From Nematopogon swammerdamellus (lineage: Eukaryota > Arthropoda > Insecta > Lepidoptera > Adelidae): a stretch of DNA of 64,000 bases. Made by a program: the position numbers and the translations under genes. The notes under the pieces are model-generated. The model did not search any database and was not told where the DNA came from. It saw only the letters and a program-made list of their open reading frames with translations. Shown here piece by piece: positions 1-11,005 of this stretch; positions within the stretch are counted from its first letter, which is position 1; each line of letters begins with the position of its first letter. The stretch lies in the NCBI GenBank assembly GCA_946902875.1, contig OX336345.1, forward strand, positions 14,663,395-14,727,394, written 5' to 3'.

Positions 1-1285
1 TACGGAAGCGTGTTACTCACTGAATATTCAGTTACTGTTGCTGGTCGTGTTTAAAATATAATAAAAATATTTTAAATCAGACTACACAAAATAAATATAG
101 TAACACATATTTAAGAAATAGTAATGAAATTACCATAGAATAAAATATAATTTTAAAATAAATGCTTCGGTACCGATGCTCCAATTTTTTCCAAATGACA
201 ACGTCATACGTATTATATTTACGTGTATGTTACGAACGGACGCGACGTGATCATTATACCTGCGTGTTGTTGCTGACTGTACCGGTCGTGTTGTTGACAG
301 ATGATGGGTATTGTCTCTCGACCTTCGTGTAGTTTGGGTTAGCTTACTTGTTGAAGGTTATTTCATAGGTACTCGTTATCTTATTATCTTATAAAATAAT
401 GTCGTACGTAGTCGCTGCTTACCACGGAACGATTATATAGAAAACGATACCAATGGAAACTACCAGGGAAGTATTTACCATAAGGGCACATGGGACACGA
501 GTCCAGAGCCTCCGGCTCGATTAGGGCCCCAAAGTACTCACGTTGTCGTCGTTTACATCGAAAAAGAGGAGGTAAATTTTTTGTGAATTTTTCTACGTAT
601 AGCCGTTAGTAGTACAGCAGTACAGCAAGTCACTGAGTAAAAGTAAAAACTGAAAAAAAAAATTTTTTTTACTTTCTTAAAGGGTCCCGAATGTGCCCAA
701 GGGCCCCTGCCTGGTCTAAGAGGGCCCTGGAAACTATAGAAAATAATGTGAAATGAACGTATAATAATGTATTTAAGTACTCAAATGTAAGAGTAGAAAC
801 AATTACACGTTGTACGAGGAAAATATGTTGTATCGTTATATCCAATGTCACTTGACTAAAGTCCATTAAAAAAAAATTACACGGAAAAGTGATGAGACAA
901 TGGAAAAAATACAATTTAAGTAGTTATTGTGTTATTTTACTTTTTCCTTGGCAATTAATAATAATTAGTGAAATTCCAGCACACGGCGGCGGCGGCGGCG
1001 GCGAGAGAGCTAGAAATCACAATGATGAATAAATGATGAGAAGACAGTGTCATGTTTTCGCCCTATTTTCATACAATACGGTTCCAAGAAAAAATATCCC
1101 ACGTCTATTATAAATTCATATTTCGGCTGAACGGAGTCAGCTTTCGCTATCAGCAGATACCTTAGTTTGTAGTTCTTTATAAATTAACGTAAGCCTAAGA
1201 TTATTGTTTTTTTTTTTTCGTTAATTAATTATGTACCACGTAGGGCCGATACTTAAAAAGAGTAGCCGCCCCACTGTTACCTGTG
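1..1285. other. Non-coding stretch, nothing recognised
   Basis: AT-rich DNA without a supported gene. It holds a (CGG)n microsatellite at about 984-1003 followed by GAGAGAG, and A/T homopolymer runs around 650-670. Short open frames here have no features that set them apart from chance. Confidence 0.6.
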
Positions 1286-1580
1286 GCATCTCTCCCCGTG
1301 CATGTAGTACGGCAACAAAGGGATAAGGCCGAGATGCCGTGCGAAAGGCCGGAAGCATAGCCATCTCTCACCTTGCCCTTGGTACGGTCCTTCTTTCCAC
1401 CGAGTCATGCAGCAGGTGGGTTTTCGTACTTACTTGCTGCTTGGTAGTTATCTTGTCCTAATACGTAGTGGTCGCGGTGGTCGGTGTTGTGATGTAATTT
1501 ACCGGAGTTTTTGCAGAACAACATCGATTACTTTGCTTACCCCGATGGCCGGAATACAGCATGTATGTTGTATGTATGTA
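1286..1580 (+). repeat. Dispersed repeat, family R1, copy 1
   Basis: About 295 bp that align by eye, in the same orientation, with 62391-62670. Shared blocks in order are GCATCTCTCCCCGT, a GGGATAAGG block, TCTCACCTTG, GGTACGGTCCTT, a CAGCAGGTGG block, TACTTGCTGCT, GGTCGGTGTTGTG and CCCCGATxGxCGG. The phrase 'AAAGGCGACTAAGGGATAAGG', clearer in the other copy, is one I know from lepidopteran dispersed repeats, but I cannot assign a transposon class. No terminal repeats or target-site duplication are visible. The short open frames inside it are by-products. Confidence 0.7.
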
Positions 1581-3873
1581 ATGATTAAGTAACCGTGAAC
1601 ATTATCATCGTGCTCCAAAGATATACTGGGAGAACATGCCTTAGCTAGTATTAAGTGTAGTATCATTAATTACCGGAATTCTCATACCCCATAGTTCTTC
1701 TCACTTCAACTAAAGATCGAAGCGAGAGGAATAACATTTGTCATTCGTCACGTAAGTAATAAGTAATAAGTGAAGAAGCGGGGTCACAGCCCGTCTTGAC
1801 ATTTCACACCCATTCATTTAGTTTATTTCAACAGTAACCCAATACAAGTCATACCACATATTAAAGCTTGACATTGAAACGAAATTTTAACGATTTTTTG
1901 CTCCAGATACCTAATTGTCGAGTGGCAGTCAACCCAGTCAAGGCTGGGTTGTAATGAATTCAGGGGGCGAATTCACTATAGGCTATAGGACAATCGAGAA
2001 ACGAGTAGGTACGACATTTATTTCGAGCACAATTAATAATTTGCGATCCCATATATACATATTTAAATAGAGGCAAAGCACTATTTTTCGATCAGGCTAG
2101 TAATTGACTTCGAGAAATACTGATTTCACCCAAAGATTGACTGGACGAAATCACTACTACTATTGTTTGTTCATTTATTCGTGTTATTGTTGCAGTTGTA
2201 CTATCTCTGGCTGTTGTACTCTAAATGTACGAGTACCTACCTATTTCAATTGGTTTACCTGTATGGTTTCTTCTTGTATTATTATTATGCAATAATTTAT
2301 ACTATATTCCTTTTACCCGACTGCTTCTCGATGTAAATGTTGCTATGAAATCGCAATTTACTCTAAATGTACGAGTATTTTCCTCGATTATCGATTTTCA
2401 TGTCAGTGAATTGGAGGCCATATGTTGAGCCGGTACCTCGCGGTTATCAATCAAGTCACCTCAATTACCGTGATGCAAACACCAGGTGGCTTTATGTAAT
2501 ATTCAATTGTTGCATTCATATTTATAGACAGCGTGGCGACTGCACCCGCGCCGTGGTCGAGCGAGCGATTACTTATACCTGTACATACCTGCAGCTGGAA
2601 CTAACAAACCTGCGGTGATATAGAGAGGACAATGGGAGACATACATTTCGACATAGTTTTTAACGAAATATCATCAATCGAACGAATCACCCGATTTCTA
2701 TAGAAGTAATTTTTAACTTAAAAAAGTATCTCCAGCTATAGAAGCAAACAAAGCACATACCTCACCATTCAAAATATTAATCATAAGTATTTAGCTGACT
2801 GAAAATCTTCTCATAAAACTTTTTTTCCAGACAAAGTGTTACTTTCCTCAATGAAAAAAAGCACTACCTACCGGCCAATCAATAAACCCGGTCCGCCAAT
2901 TAAATCACTTAACCTTTAAGAGCCCATTTCCTTATCGAATCCCGGTCAGCTACTATAATTTCAATTAAGGGGACTGGGAGAAAGTCCGTTATAAATTTTG
3001 CGTAAGTTTTTGCGTAGTTGGCGGTGCGAGAATCCATTAACTTAAGTAATGTCCCGATAACCACCAATCGTCCATTAACTGACTACACAGGATGTCTTGA
3101 AGAACTAGGGTTAAATAAAAAGTATGCGTAAACCAATTGATTGAAAGAATACTGTTTCACTGATTAAATGACGACCATACATTTTAGTAAAGACAAGCAT
3201 GGACATGAGACGGTGAAATAAAATGCAAGGATCACACAAGATGCCAGCAAGCAACCGTTCAATCTACACACTATTCGCAATTAATCTGATTCCTGCTCAC
3301 ATTCAGTAGATAATACTGACATTTCGGGGGTATTGTCCTGCACTATGGATTAAGACAATCTCTATCTACCCGTAAAAGAAGATTATCTTCACTCTTCACT
3401 TTACTCGCAGGAACAAGTGCAATGTAGTACAAGCAAGTACGGCATTCGATTCGTGGGGCGAAAGTAAAGCCAACACGATTTATGACATTGCTTCTCAGAA
3501 GCCTCGGAATTTCTGCCCTCTTTGCATGCGAGACCATTACGTAAGTGCAGTAATGAATACTCTTTTCAGAATTATAAAATACCGGGATTTTTGTATGGGA
3601 AACGCGTGCGCTGGGAAGAAAATAAAGACTCTCGAAATATGTGGTTCATTTAGAAGTGTTCTCGGGATGACCCATAATGAGACTGAAGCTCCGGGCCAAG
3701 TGAGTTAAACTAATTATGGCTTTCTTCGAGCTCGTCTCGCTGGTCAGCCAACACTACAACGCCAAGATTTAATTTTAAAACAAATTTTCCTAAAAATCTT
3801 TATTTCATCAATACATATAATAAACGGCATGGCACATTGAATGTTTTTGTTCAACATTGAATAAATTGTAGCC
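1581..3873. other. Non-coding stretch with a short direct repeat
   Basis: No supported gene. An 18-bp word (ACTCTAAATGTACGAGTA) occurs at 2218-2235 and again at 2360-2377, 142 bp apart. A small stem-loop (CAACCCAG..CTGGGTTG) lies near 1930-1951. A strong splice-acceptor-like tract (CTTTTTTTCCAG) ends at about 2830 on the + strand, but no open frame with a matching donor follows, so I do not call an exon. Confidence 0.5.
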
Positions 3874-3939
3874 TTTGCAAATATGTATGTTCAATGTGTA
3901 CCTACTTATAATTTGTATTACATTGAACATATTTGCAAA
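3874..3939. repeat. Hairpin with 20-24-nt arms
   Basis: The arm at 3874-3897 pairs with 3920-3939 around a 22-nt loop. Every base of the right arm pairs, and the left arm carries one 4-nt bulge (TATG). The size resembles a pre-miRNA stem, but the arms match no miRNA I know and nothing shows transcription. It could equally be a decayed MITE terminus. Confidence 0.5.
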
Positions 3940-4077
3940 AAAAAAATCCAAATTGTGGGATGAGTAATAAAATGCATTGAGAATTTTTTTTGAATTTTAT
4001 CTGTTTGTATGTTTAAATATGTTTATTACGGAAAAACCACTAAAGAATTCCAATACAATTTTCATGAAATATTGGGT

Positions 4078-4232
4078 CCAATTTGGTCTGCGCGTTGCCT
4101 TCTCTTATAAGAGCTCCGAGATTCAAATCTGGTCGGCGTGTACCAATGACTTTTTATAATTTGATCAAATTTACGTGCATACCTTCACCAGCTGCTTCGT
4201 GGTTTGGATTCCATGTAAAACTGTGAGTCCAC
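4078..4232 (+). repeat. SINE fragment (tRNA-derived family S), copy 1
   Basis: This segment is the + strand counterpart of the 5' half of the SINE on the - strand at 55637-56010. Both have a degenerate tRNA-like head with a box B-like element (GATTCAAATCTGG here, GGTTCGAATCC there). Both continue with GGTCGGCGTGTACCAATGA, then an ACGTGCATACCT block and a GCTGCTTC block. This copy stops shortly after the GTAAAACTGTG block and lacks the rest of the family body. Box A is eroded, so the copy is unlikely to be transcribed by Pol III. Confidence 0.65.
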
Positions 4233-4510
4233 GGGGTTGACTAGACGAAATTGCCTAATGTTCGTCCTTCCGTCGGTCCTTCCCACACATTAAGTGTCAT
4301 AAAGTGTACCTAATATAATTATTATAACTCCGTGTGACATATAAATAGCATCATATTATTACATGTGACATTATTCATAATGGGGTCGAACGGAAATTAA
4401 GCAGTCGAAGAAAAATTGCCACTTCTGTTTGTGTTTAAGGATTTCCTCGAAAAATGCTCCACCGACTTAAATAGGGTTTCGAGCAGTGTGATCGATCTGT
4501 CAACTGGTCT

Positions 4511-4535
4511 GGTTAGGTTAGGTTAGGTTAGGTTA
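4511..4535 (+). repeat. (GGTTA)5, interstitial telomere-like tract
   Basis: Five perfect GGTTA units, then ACCTTCTAACCTTACC, a partial inverted echo. TTAGG is the usual insect telomere unit. A run this short is more likely a chance or repair-derived interstitial tract, or part of a dispersed repeat, than a former chromosome end. Confidence 0.8.
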
Positions 4536-5142
4536 ACCTTCTAACCTTACCTATATTATATTTTTATACATATTTGATATTTATTTGTTACTTTAGTTAG
4601 CCATAATGTCAAGCTTATCTATTTTTCTGATAAAAAATATATAAATGTAATACTTTTTTTTTATTTTGTTGAGTTTATTTTCAATGTACCTCGAAGCTGC
4701 TCAATGCACGAGATCTGTGAAGTTTTCTATACGGATCCAATTCTGTATTTATTTCCATCATGCTACTGAAGATTGGTTGCTAAGATTTATGTTTATGTAT
4801 TTGAACACTGTCATGTAATAATGGCAGAACAAAGTAATGATTGCTGTAACTGCTTGCATATTTCATTTAATAAGTTGCACGTCATTATCATTCCTCTATT
4901 AACTACTACGAGACCTATTACATAATATAATGAATGAACATCACTTTACGTTATCATTGGAATGGGGTCACGGTTACTAAACGCTCTTGTTAGCTCGGTA
5001 CTCAGTTTTTTTTTTATTCTTTAATTAAAAATTGCGTGATAAGTAGATACACTAATTTCAGTTAGATATTCCAGAAATGTAGGTATGTATACATTTATTT
5101 TGTACACTAATTGTCAATAAAATGTTTTGAATTTCGACCTAT
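4536..5142. other. Non-coding stretch, nothing recognised
   Basis: AT-rich DNA with T-runs near 4655 and 5006. No supported gene or repeat. It leads into the polypyrimidine tract of ratchet site 1. Confidence 0.5.
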
Positions 5143-5177
5143 AACTAATTTTACTATTTTCTTTTTCACAGGTAAGA
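5143..5177 (+). promoter_or_regulatory. Candidate recursive-splice (ratchet) site 1
   Basis: The sequence ACTATTTTCTTTTTCACAG is followed directly by GTAAGA, with AG at 5170-5171 and GT at 5172-5173. By my count 13 of the 15 bases before CAG are pyrimidines, and an AACTAAT branch-point-like word lies just upstream. A 3' splice site fused to a 5' splice site is the signature of recursive splicing in long insect introns: the upstream exon joins here, regenerates a donor, and is spliced again. A second donor-like GTAAGT at 5208 would bound a possible 36-nt RS-exon (5172-5207). The function is inferred; only the motif is seen. Confidence 0.45.
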
Positions 5178-5207
5178 CAAATAGTGCATTCCAAAAGCAC
5201 CAAGCAG

Positions 5208-7156
5208 TAAGTTTTGTCCACCATCGCGTTTCACTCGTCACAACTCTCCTCCGGCAAATCCACTGACCTCTGAGCCTAGTGTTCGGTGGTCCAACACCTC
5301 TGAAAAAAAAACCAATGGCCCGTTTTTTTCAGTAGTATTCAGCTCTTTGAAAATGTTTCTATTTGTAATTTTATGTGCACGATAATCGCACAAAAACGGA
5401 ACTTCCTTCCTCGAACGACACGTGAAGCCCATACAACCACACATCTCACTCATCTGTCCTCCGCACCGCACACATTGTTCTTTGCCGACCGTTTCTGATG
5501 GGAACTAGGACCACATGTAGGCGCCAAACCCCCCGTGAAGGTCGTTGACAGTATCGCTTCTGCTTCTGCTAGACTTTTTGTGCATTTGTTAAATATTTTA
5601 GATTTTTTCGAATATACAATACAGATGTTATAATCTTTGAATAATTCATAAAAACTTGTTAACCAGATTGGTAGGGAACATAAATTTTAATACTGTTGCA
5701 ATCTGAGATAACTTTAACGCTGCATAGTTTTAATTAATACATCTCTCTGTAGTTTTTCTTCTTAAAACTTTACTAGAAGAAGTAATGGAAAAAGGAGCAA
5801 CCCCCGTTACTAACTACACTGTTGCGTGAGCCGACGTACGTAACGTAGATAGGTACCGCCTTGTCGAACAGCACGGACCGAGCACCTTGTTTTAAATGTC
5901 AATCGTTATTTAACTTCGTGACCGTTCGCCATTTTCCATTCAGGAGATAATAAATACTTTAATCGTGCTTATTTTTCGACCAACAAATAAGTGAGAGTCA
6001 GAAAACAGGTATCTGAAGTTTAAAGGTGTGATAATTGGATAACGACATGACCTTAAACGTTTCTTGTAAGTGATATTGTAATGCGATTTGACAGTAAAGT
6101 TGTCAGTTTGATGGGATCAGACAGTTCCAGTTTTACTGGACTCGATGAGAGCTCAAAGTGCGCTTGAAGAAATATTGAGGGAGATAGTAAGCGAATAAGT
6201 GGTTAATTAAAAATACTTGAAAGAAATGAAAGACTTGACGAAGGTTTAATTTAACGATTCACCCATGATAAGCTAAAGTTTGAAGACCGAATGAAGTACC
6301 AATACATCTGCATAGGACCTTGAAACCGAATATGATTATGTAGGTAGATGATGTTAGAAAAGTACAATGAAATGAGCATTCAAACAGCGCTACCTGCTTG
6401 GGAGCGAGAAATTTGAAGAAATGCTACAAAAAAGGGTCTCCTAATAGAAGGGACCCTCGAGAACAATGATGTTGTAGAGTCATTTCTATCTAGTGAGAAC
6501 CGTTATGTGTTCATCCCATGCGGGTATTCCGGCGCGGCCCCGGCCGGCTTGATTCCACCACGACTCGATCAAATTATACTGCCAATAACACAGTCGGTGG
6601 TCTTTTACGATCTACGACGTAAATTCAGACGCATTTGCAGTCAATCGCTTGTAGCTGCATCGAAGTAATTTTGCTGTCTGTTTGCATTGGCATTCGAATT
6701 TGGGACGTCCCCTAGCCGCGTACGTCATATCCAGATAAGCAGGCTCTAACTAATGTTGCGCGTGTGTCTAGGATCGCCCGAGGCGGTTGAAAGAGAACCA
6801 TCACGAATCCAACCCTGGACCTGAACCTAAGGTTAAAACAACTACTAGTAACATCGCCAGTACACCGAGGAGTGTTTCTACTGCCATCCTATTACATCCT
6901 AACTACACACCTCCGACAACCAGTCATCCTCAAAATGGTAACCGCTTCAAATACAACTCGATTGCTTCTCGAACCGCAGTATGTATGCATTATATGGCCG
7001 ATTTCATCGACTGGCGTGTAATTAAATTAGACGGGAAGAAAATTATGACATCATAAAATGCTAATTTGTAGGTACTCCGTGCTTTACTTAAGCTACCTTG
7101 CCTCACCGGCCCGGCGCGGCAGTGGTAATCTGTCTGAGCTTATTGCACCGTTAGCC
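5208..7156. other. Non-coding stretch with one weak open frame
   Basis: No gene is supported. The open frame at 6787-7056 on + is rich in Thr, Ser, Pro and Asn, and GGATCGCCCG at its 5' side follows a CTAG acceptor-like end. This is too weak for an exon call. A GGCGCGGCCCCGGCCGG islet lies near 6531-6550. Confidence 0.4.
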
Positions 7157-7226
7157 TGAGTGGGTGCGTAGTCGGTTGCCCAATTCATGAATGGCCGAGG
7201 TTCGCGGTTCGAGTTCGCCCACGCCT
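7157..7226 (+). repeat. tRNA-like SINE head
   Basis: A box A-like word (TGCGTAGTCGG, 7165-7175) and a box B-like word (GGTTCGAGTTC, 7206-7216) stand at roughly tRNA spacing. The arms do not fold into a full cloverleaf, so this is a SINE head or decayed tRNA pseudogene rather than a tRNA gene. The body downstream (to about 7330) has no second copy in the window. Confidence 0.35.
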
Positions 7227-7568
7227 CTCGAGCGCTCTGAATGAAAACTCGCCGTGTCTAAATACGCCGGTGTGTCTACGACTCACTCGCCTTACGCCAC
7301 ACTCCACGTGTCATTGAGAGTAAGTTTATGATTCAATAATAATTGGCGAAAGTGTGTTTACCCGGCTCGGAGGCTCTGCAATGTGCGTCGTCGATTCGGT
7401 GGCCACTCGGCCGCCGATTATCCGGTTTGTGCATGTCGTTGAGACTTTAAAATACAACTTTTAATAGGTCATTCGGTTACGGTAAACAGTAATCATATTA
7501 TGTGCATATATTTATTTCTGTAGTTGCTACCGTGACATAATGAATGTGTTATTACTTATTACAAAACT

Positions 7569-7600
7569 AGCTTTTGCCCGCGGCTTCGCTCGCGTGAAAT
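7569..7600 (+). repeat. Head motif of repeat family L (copy 1)
   Basis: This begins AGCTTTTGCCCGCGGCTTCG and continues CTCGCGTGAAAT. The same word occurs at 8934-8965 and 41449-41480 on + and, reversed, at 8719-8742, 10309-10340 and 11106-11136. I know it as a very common lepidopteran dispersed motif. The paired, inward-facing copies at 7569/8742 and 8934/11136 behave like terminal inverted repeats. Confidence 0.8.
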
Positions 7601-7659
7601 TCGTATTTCAAAGAAAGCAAGTAACTAAGGCCGATCTGCGTTAAGTAAATCTCACTAAT

Positions 7660-7800
7660 ATCATAAATGTGAAAGTATGTTTGTTTGTTTGTTTGTTTGT
7701 TTGTTTGTTCCTCTTTCACGCCTGAACGGCTGGACGGATTTTGACGAAACTTTGTATAGTGGTAGTGTATATCCCGGAGTAACATAATTTTGAAAAAAAG
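7660..7800 (+). repeat. Lepidopteran dispersed repeat with (GTTT)n
   Basis: A run of GTTT units at about 7676-7709 is followed by CCTCTTTCACGCCTGAACGG and a CGGATTTTGACGAAACTTTG block. This order (microsatellite, 'CTTTCACGC', then 'GGATTTTGAxGAAAxTTxG') is a recurrent lepidopteran transposon tail. The class is not resolvable from one copy. Its right end is the first unit of the 141-bp array. Confidence 0.6.
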
Positions 7801-8275
7801 TGGTCAAGTTCGAGACGAGCTCGCGTAAAGAGGGTTCCGTACCATCCCGATTTCTGTGAGAACTAAAAAACTTAGGATTTTCGTTTAGGTTATCCCGTAA
7901 ATTAAGTGTATATCCCATGGTAACATAATTTTGAAAAAAAGTGGTCAAGTTCGAGTCGACCTCGCGTAAAGAGGGTTCCGTACCATTCCGTTTTCTGTGA
8001 GAACTAGAAGGCTTAGGATTTTCGTTTAGGTGGTAACATAATAAAAAAAAGTGGTCAATTTCGAGTCGACCTTGCGTAAAGAGGGTTCCGTACCATCCTG
8101 TTTTCTGTGAGAACTTGAAGGCTTAGGATTTTCGTTTAGGTTTTCCTGTAAATGAAGTGTATATCCCATGGTAACATAATTTAAAAAGAAAGTAGTCAAA
8201 TTCGAGTCGAGCTCGCGTAAAGAGGGTTCCGTACCATCCCGTTTTCTGTGAGAAAAGACTTAGGCTTTTCGATTA
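7765..8275. repeat. Tandem array, four copies of a ~141-bp unit
   Basis: The landmark AGGGTTCCGT occurs at 7831, 7972, 8082 and 8223, giving steps of 141, 110 and 141 bp. The short step reflects a 31-bp deletion. Each unit reads GTGTATATCCC..GGTAACATAA, a poly-A stretch, GTGGTCAAGTTCGAG, GCGTAAAGAGGGTTCCGTAC, TTTCTGTGAGAACT and TTAGGATTTTCG. It lies inside the family L head pair (7569/8742). The open frames on the - strand across it are translations of the repeat. Confidence 0.85.
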
Positions 8276-8648
8276 GGGAGAGAGGGAGGGAGCGAGGGGG
8301 AGCTATGAACGCGGAACGAAGGGGGAAAGGGGGTGGGGGTAAATAGAGGCATAGAGGGATGGAGGTGAGAGAGGGGCGAGAGGGGTGGTGGAGGGAGGTG
8401 AGGGAGGGCGAGAGGGGAGGTTGACGTAGAGAGATGGAAGGGAGGGGGGAGGGGTCGGCAAAGGGGGGGAGGGGAGGGAGGAAGGGTCGGGAGAGGAGCG
8501 GAGGTAGGGAGATGAAGGAAGGGGAAGGAGGGTGGGGGAGAAGGAGGGAGAGGGAGAGGGAGAAGGAGAGGGAGAGGGAGAGGGAGAGGAAGAGGGAGAG
8601 GGAGAGGGAGAGGGAGAGGGAGAGGGAGAGGGAGAGGGAGAGGGAGAA
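8276..8648 (+). repeat. Purine-rich tract ending in (GGGAGA)n
   Basis: About 370 bp with very few pyrimidines on the + strand. It starts as irregular GGGAGGGAG and ends as a regular GGGAGA hexamer array at about 8541-8646. Long polypurine-polypyrimidine mirror-like tracts can form triplex (H-DNA) and, with G runs, quadruplexes. The Arg/Glu/Gly-rich open frame over it (8434-8688) is low-complexity translation and not a gene. Confidence 0.9.
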
Positions 8649-8718
8649 TATAAGAGAAACGACAGTTTATTATAATATTTGCGTTTAAATCGGATTTACT
8701 TTTAGATCGAGTCTACAA

Positions 8719-8742
8719 CGAGCGAAGCCGCGGGCAAAAGCT
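8719..8742 (-). repeat. Head motif of family L, reversed
   Basis: CGAGCGAAGCCGCGGGCAAA and AGCT face back toward the copy at 7569. They close a 1.17-kb unit that contains the GTTT run, the 141-bp array and the purine tract. Confidence 0.75.
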
Positions 8743-9059
8743 ATCCTCCATAAAATTTAAGCCGATCATCTAAATTCAATTAAAATTAGTACACGCACAT
8801 TTAGCTATACGTGACACAGGATAGGCTAAATAAAATTCAGTTCCGGTTACGCTAATAGGTGGAATATTTTACTTAGTTAGGTATCTAAAGTATTTCATTT
8901 ATTTTAACTGAAGTTTCTTATTTTAATAACGATAGCTTTTTCCCGCGGATTCGCTCGCGTGAAAATCGTAGTCGTATTTCAAAAGAAGAAAGTTACTTAA
9001 CTTAGGCCGGGGCCGGAGGGTGAACTGGATTCAGATAAACAATAAACATTCTCAAAGGA

Positions 9060-9330
9060 AGTAAGTAACATACTAAAGGCGAGGCCGAAGGCCGAGCTGC
9101 GTTCAGGAAGAGTATAAACCTTTTCGAAGAAAGTAAGTAACAAAGGGCGAGGCCGAAGGCCGAGCTTCGTTCAGGAAGACCTTCAACCTTCTCGAAGAAT
9201 GTAAGTAACTGAGGGCGAGGCCTAAGGTCGAGCTGCGTTCAGGAAGAATATAATCCTTCCCGAAGAAAGTAAGTAACTAAGGGCCTGGCCGAAGGCCGAG
9301 CTGTATCCTGGAAGACGCTGACAGTAAGTA
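9060..9330 (+). repeat. 67/68-bp satellite units, forward block 1
   Basis: About four units of the form GAGGCCGAAGGCCGAGCTGC, GTTCAGGAAGA, AAACCTTCTCGAAGAAAGTAAGTAACT. Each carries a self-complementary core (GGCC-GAA-GGCC). The block follows the family L head at 8934 and ends at a turn-around near 9335-9360. Confidence 0.9.
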
Positions 9331-9344
9331 ACTATGGGCGATAG

Positions 9345-10300
9345 TTACTTACTTTATTCAAGACGGTTTATAGTCTTCCTGAACGCAGCTCGGCCTTCGG
9401 CCTCGCCCTCAATTACTTGATTTCTTCGAAAAGGTTTATAGTCTTCCTGAACGCAGCTCGGCCTTCGGCCTCGCTCTTATTTACTTACTTTCTTCGAGAA
9501 GGTTTATGGTCTTCCTGAACGCAGCTCGGCCTTCGGCCTCGCCCTTATTTACTTACTTTCTTCGAAAAGGTTATCGTCTTCCTGAACGCAGCTCGGCGTT
9601 CGGCCTCGCCCTCAGTTACTTACTTTCTTCGAGAAGATTTATGGTCTTCCTGAACGCAGCTCGGCCTTCGGCCTCGCCTTCTGTTACTTACTTTCTTCGA
9701 AAAGGTTATCGTCTTCCTGAACGCAGCTCGGCCTTCGGCCTCGCCCTCAATTACTTAATTTATTCGAGAAGGTATATAGTCTACCTGGACGGAGCTCGGC
9801 CTTCGGCCTCGGCCTTATTTACTTACTTTTTCGAGAAGGTTTATGGTCTTCCTGAACGCAGCTCGGCCTTCGGCCTCGCCCTCAGTTACTTACTTTCTTC
9901 GAGAAGGTTTATGGTCTTCCTGAACGCAGCCCGGCCTTCGGCCTCGCCTTCTGTTATTTACTTTCTTCGAAAAGGTTATCGTCTTCCTGAACGCAGCTCG
10001 GCCTTCGGCCTCGCCCTCAATTACTTAATTTCTTCGAGAAGGTTTATAGTCTTCCTGAACTCAGCTCGGACTTCGGCCTCGCCCTCAGTTACTTACTTTC
10101 ATCAAGAAGGTTTATAGTCTTCCTGAACGCAGCTCGGCCTTCGGCCTCTCCCACAGATACTTACTTTCTTCGAGAAGGTTTATTGTCGTACAGAATGCAG
10201 CTCAGCCTGAAGGCTCGCTGTTAGTTACTTACTTTAGTTGAGAACGTTTATTGTTTACCTTAACGCAGATTGGCCTTAGTTACTTACTTTCTTCCCTTGA
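9345..10300 (-). repeat. 67/68-bp satellite units, reverse block 1
   Basis: Fourteen units. The landmark GAACGCAG or a variant falls at 9381, 9449, 9517, 9584, 9652, 9719, 9787, 9854, 9922, 9989, 10057, 10125, 10193 and 10261, with steps of 67 or 68. Neighbouring steps often alternate 67/68, suggesting a 135-bp higher-order dimer. Because 135 is divisible by three, this keeps one frame open on the + strand from 9506 to 10117 (203 codons). The block ends in the reversed family L head at 10309-10340. Confidence 0.9.
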
Positions 10301-10308
10301 AATACGAA

Positions 10309-10340
10309 TTTCACGCGAGCGAAGCCGCGGGCAAAAGCTA
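10309..10340 (-). repeat. Head motif of family L, reversed (internal)
   Basis: ATTTCACGCGAGCGAAGCCG then CGGGCAAAAGCT. It ends reverse block 1 and is followed without spacer by forward block 2, so it marks a join between two units of the nested structure. Confidence 0.8.
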
Positions 10341-10345
10341 GTAAA

Positions 10346-10612
10346 AGATAAACCTTCTCAACTAAAGTAAGTAACTAACGGCGAGGCTTCAGGCTGAGCT
10401 GCATTCTGGAAGACAATAAACCTTCTCGAAGAAAGTAAGTAACTAAGGGCGACGCCGAAGGCCGAGCTACGTTCAGGAAGACGATAAACCCACTCAGAGA
10501 AAGTAAGTAATTGAGGGCGAGGCCGAAGGCCGAGCTGCGTACAGCAAGACTATAAACCTTCTTGAAGAAAGTAATCACTGAGGGCGAGGCCGAAGGCCGA
10601 GCTGCTTTCAGG
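10346..10612 (+). repeat. 67/68-bp satellite units, forward block 2
   Basis: About four forward units (landmarks near 10397, 10465, 10533 and 10600), running from the internal head motif to a turn-around near 10612-10630. Confidence 0.85.
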
Positions 10613-10625
10613 AAGACGAACGCTC

Positions 10626-11005
10626 GCTTCCTGAACGCAGCTCGGCCTTCGGCCTCGCCCTCTGTTACTTACTTCTTCGAAAAGGTTATCATCTTCCTGA
10701 ACGCAGCTCGGCCTTCGGCCTCGCCTTCAGTGACTTACGTTCTTCAAGAAGGTTTATAGTCTTGCTGTACGAAGCTCGGCCTTCGGCCTCGCCCTCAATT
10801 ACTTACTTTCTTTGAGTAGTTTTATCGTCTTCCTGAACGCAGCTCGGCCTTCGGCCTCGCCCTCAATTACTTAATTTCCTCGAGAAGGTTGAAGGTCTTC
10901 CTGAACGCAGCTCGGCCTTCGGCCTCGCCCTTTGTGGCTTATTTTCTTCGAAAAGGGTTAACCTCTTCCTGAACGCAGCTCAGCCTTCGGCCTCGCCTTT
11001 AGTAT
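10626..11005 (-). repeat. 67/68-bp satellite units, reverse block 2
   Basis: Six reverse units (landmarks at 10633, 10699, 10767, 10835, 10903 and 10971). They lead into the right unique arm of the palindrome and the variant family L head at 11106-11136. Confidence 0.9.

Noticed and set aside
7567..7948. Open frames with NKQTNKQT repeats on the - strand
   Set aside because: Translation of (GTTT)n and of the 141-bp array.
8434..8688. Arg/Glu/Gly-rich open frame
   Set aside because: Low-complexity translation of the purine tract.
9506..10117. 203-codon open frame, the longest in the window
   Set aside because: It is a translation of the 67/68-bp satellite. Two units total 135 bp, a multiple of three, so the frame stays open by arithmetic. 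The protein is a repeat of LNAARPSASP and LPERSSAFGLAL.
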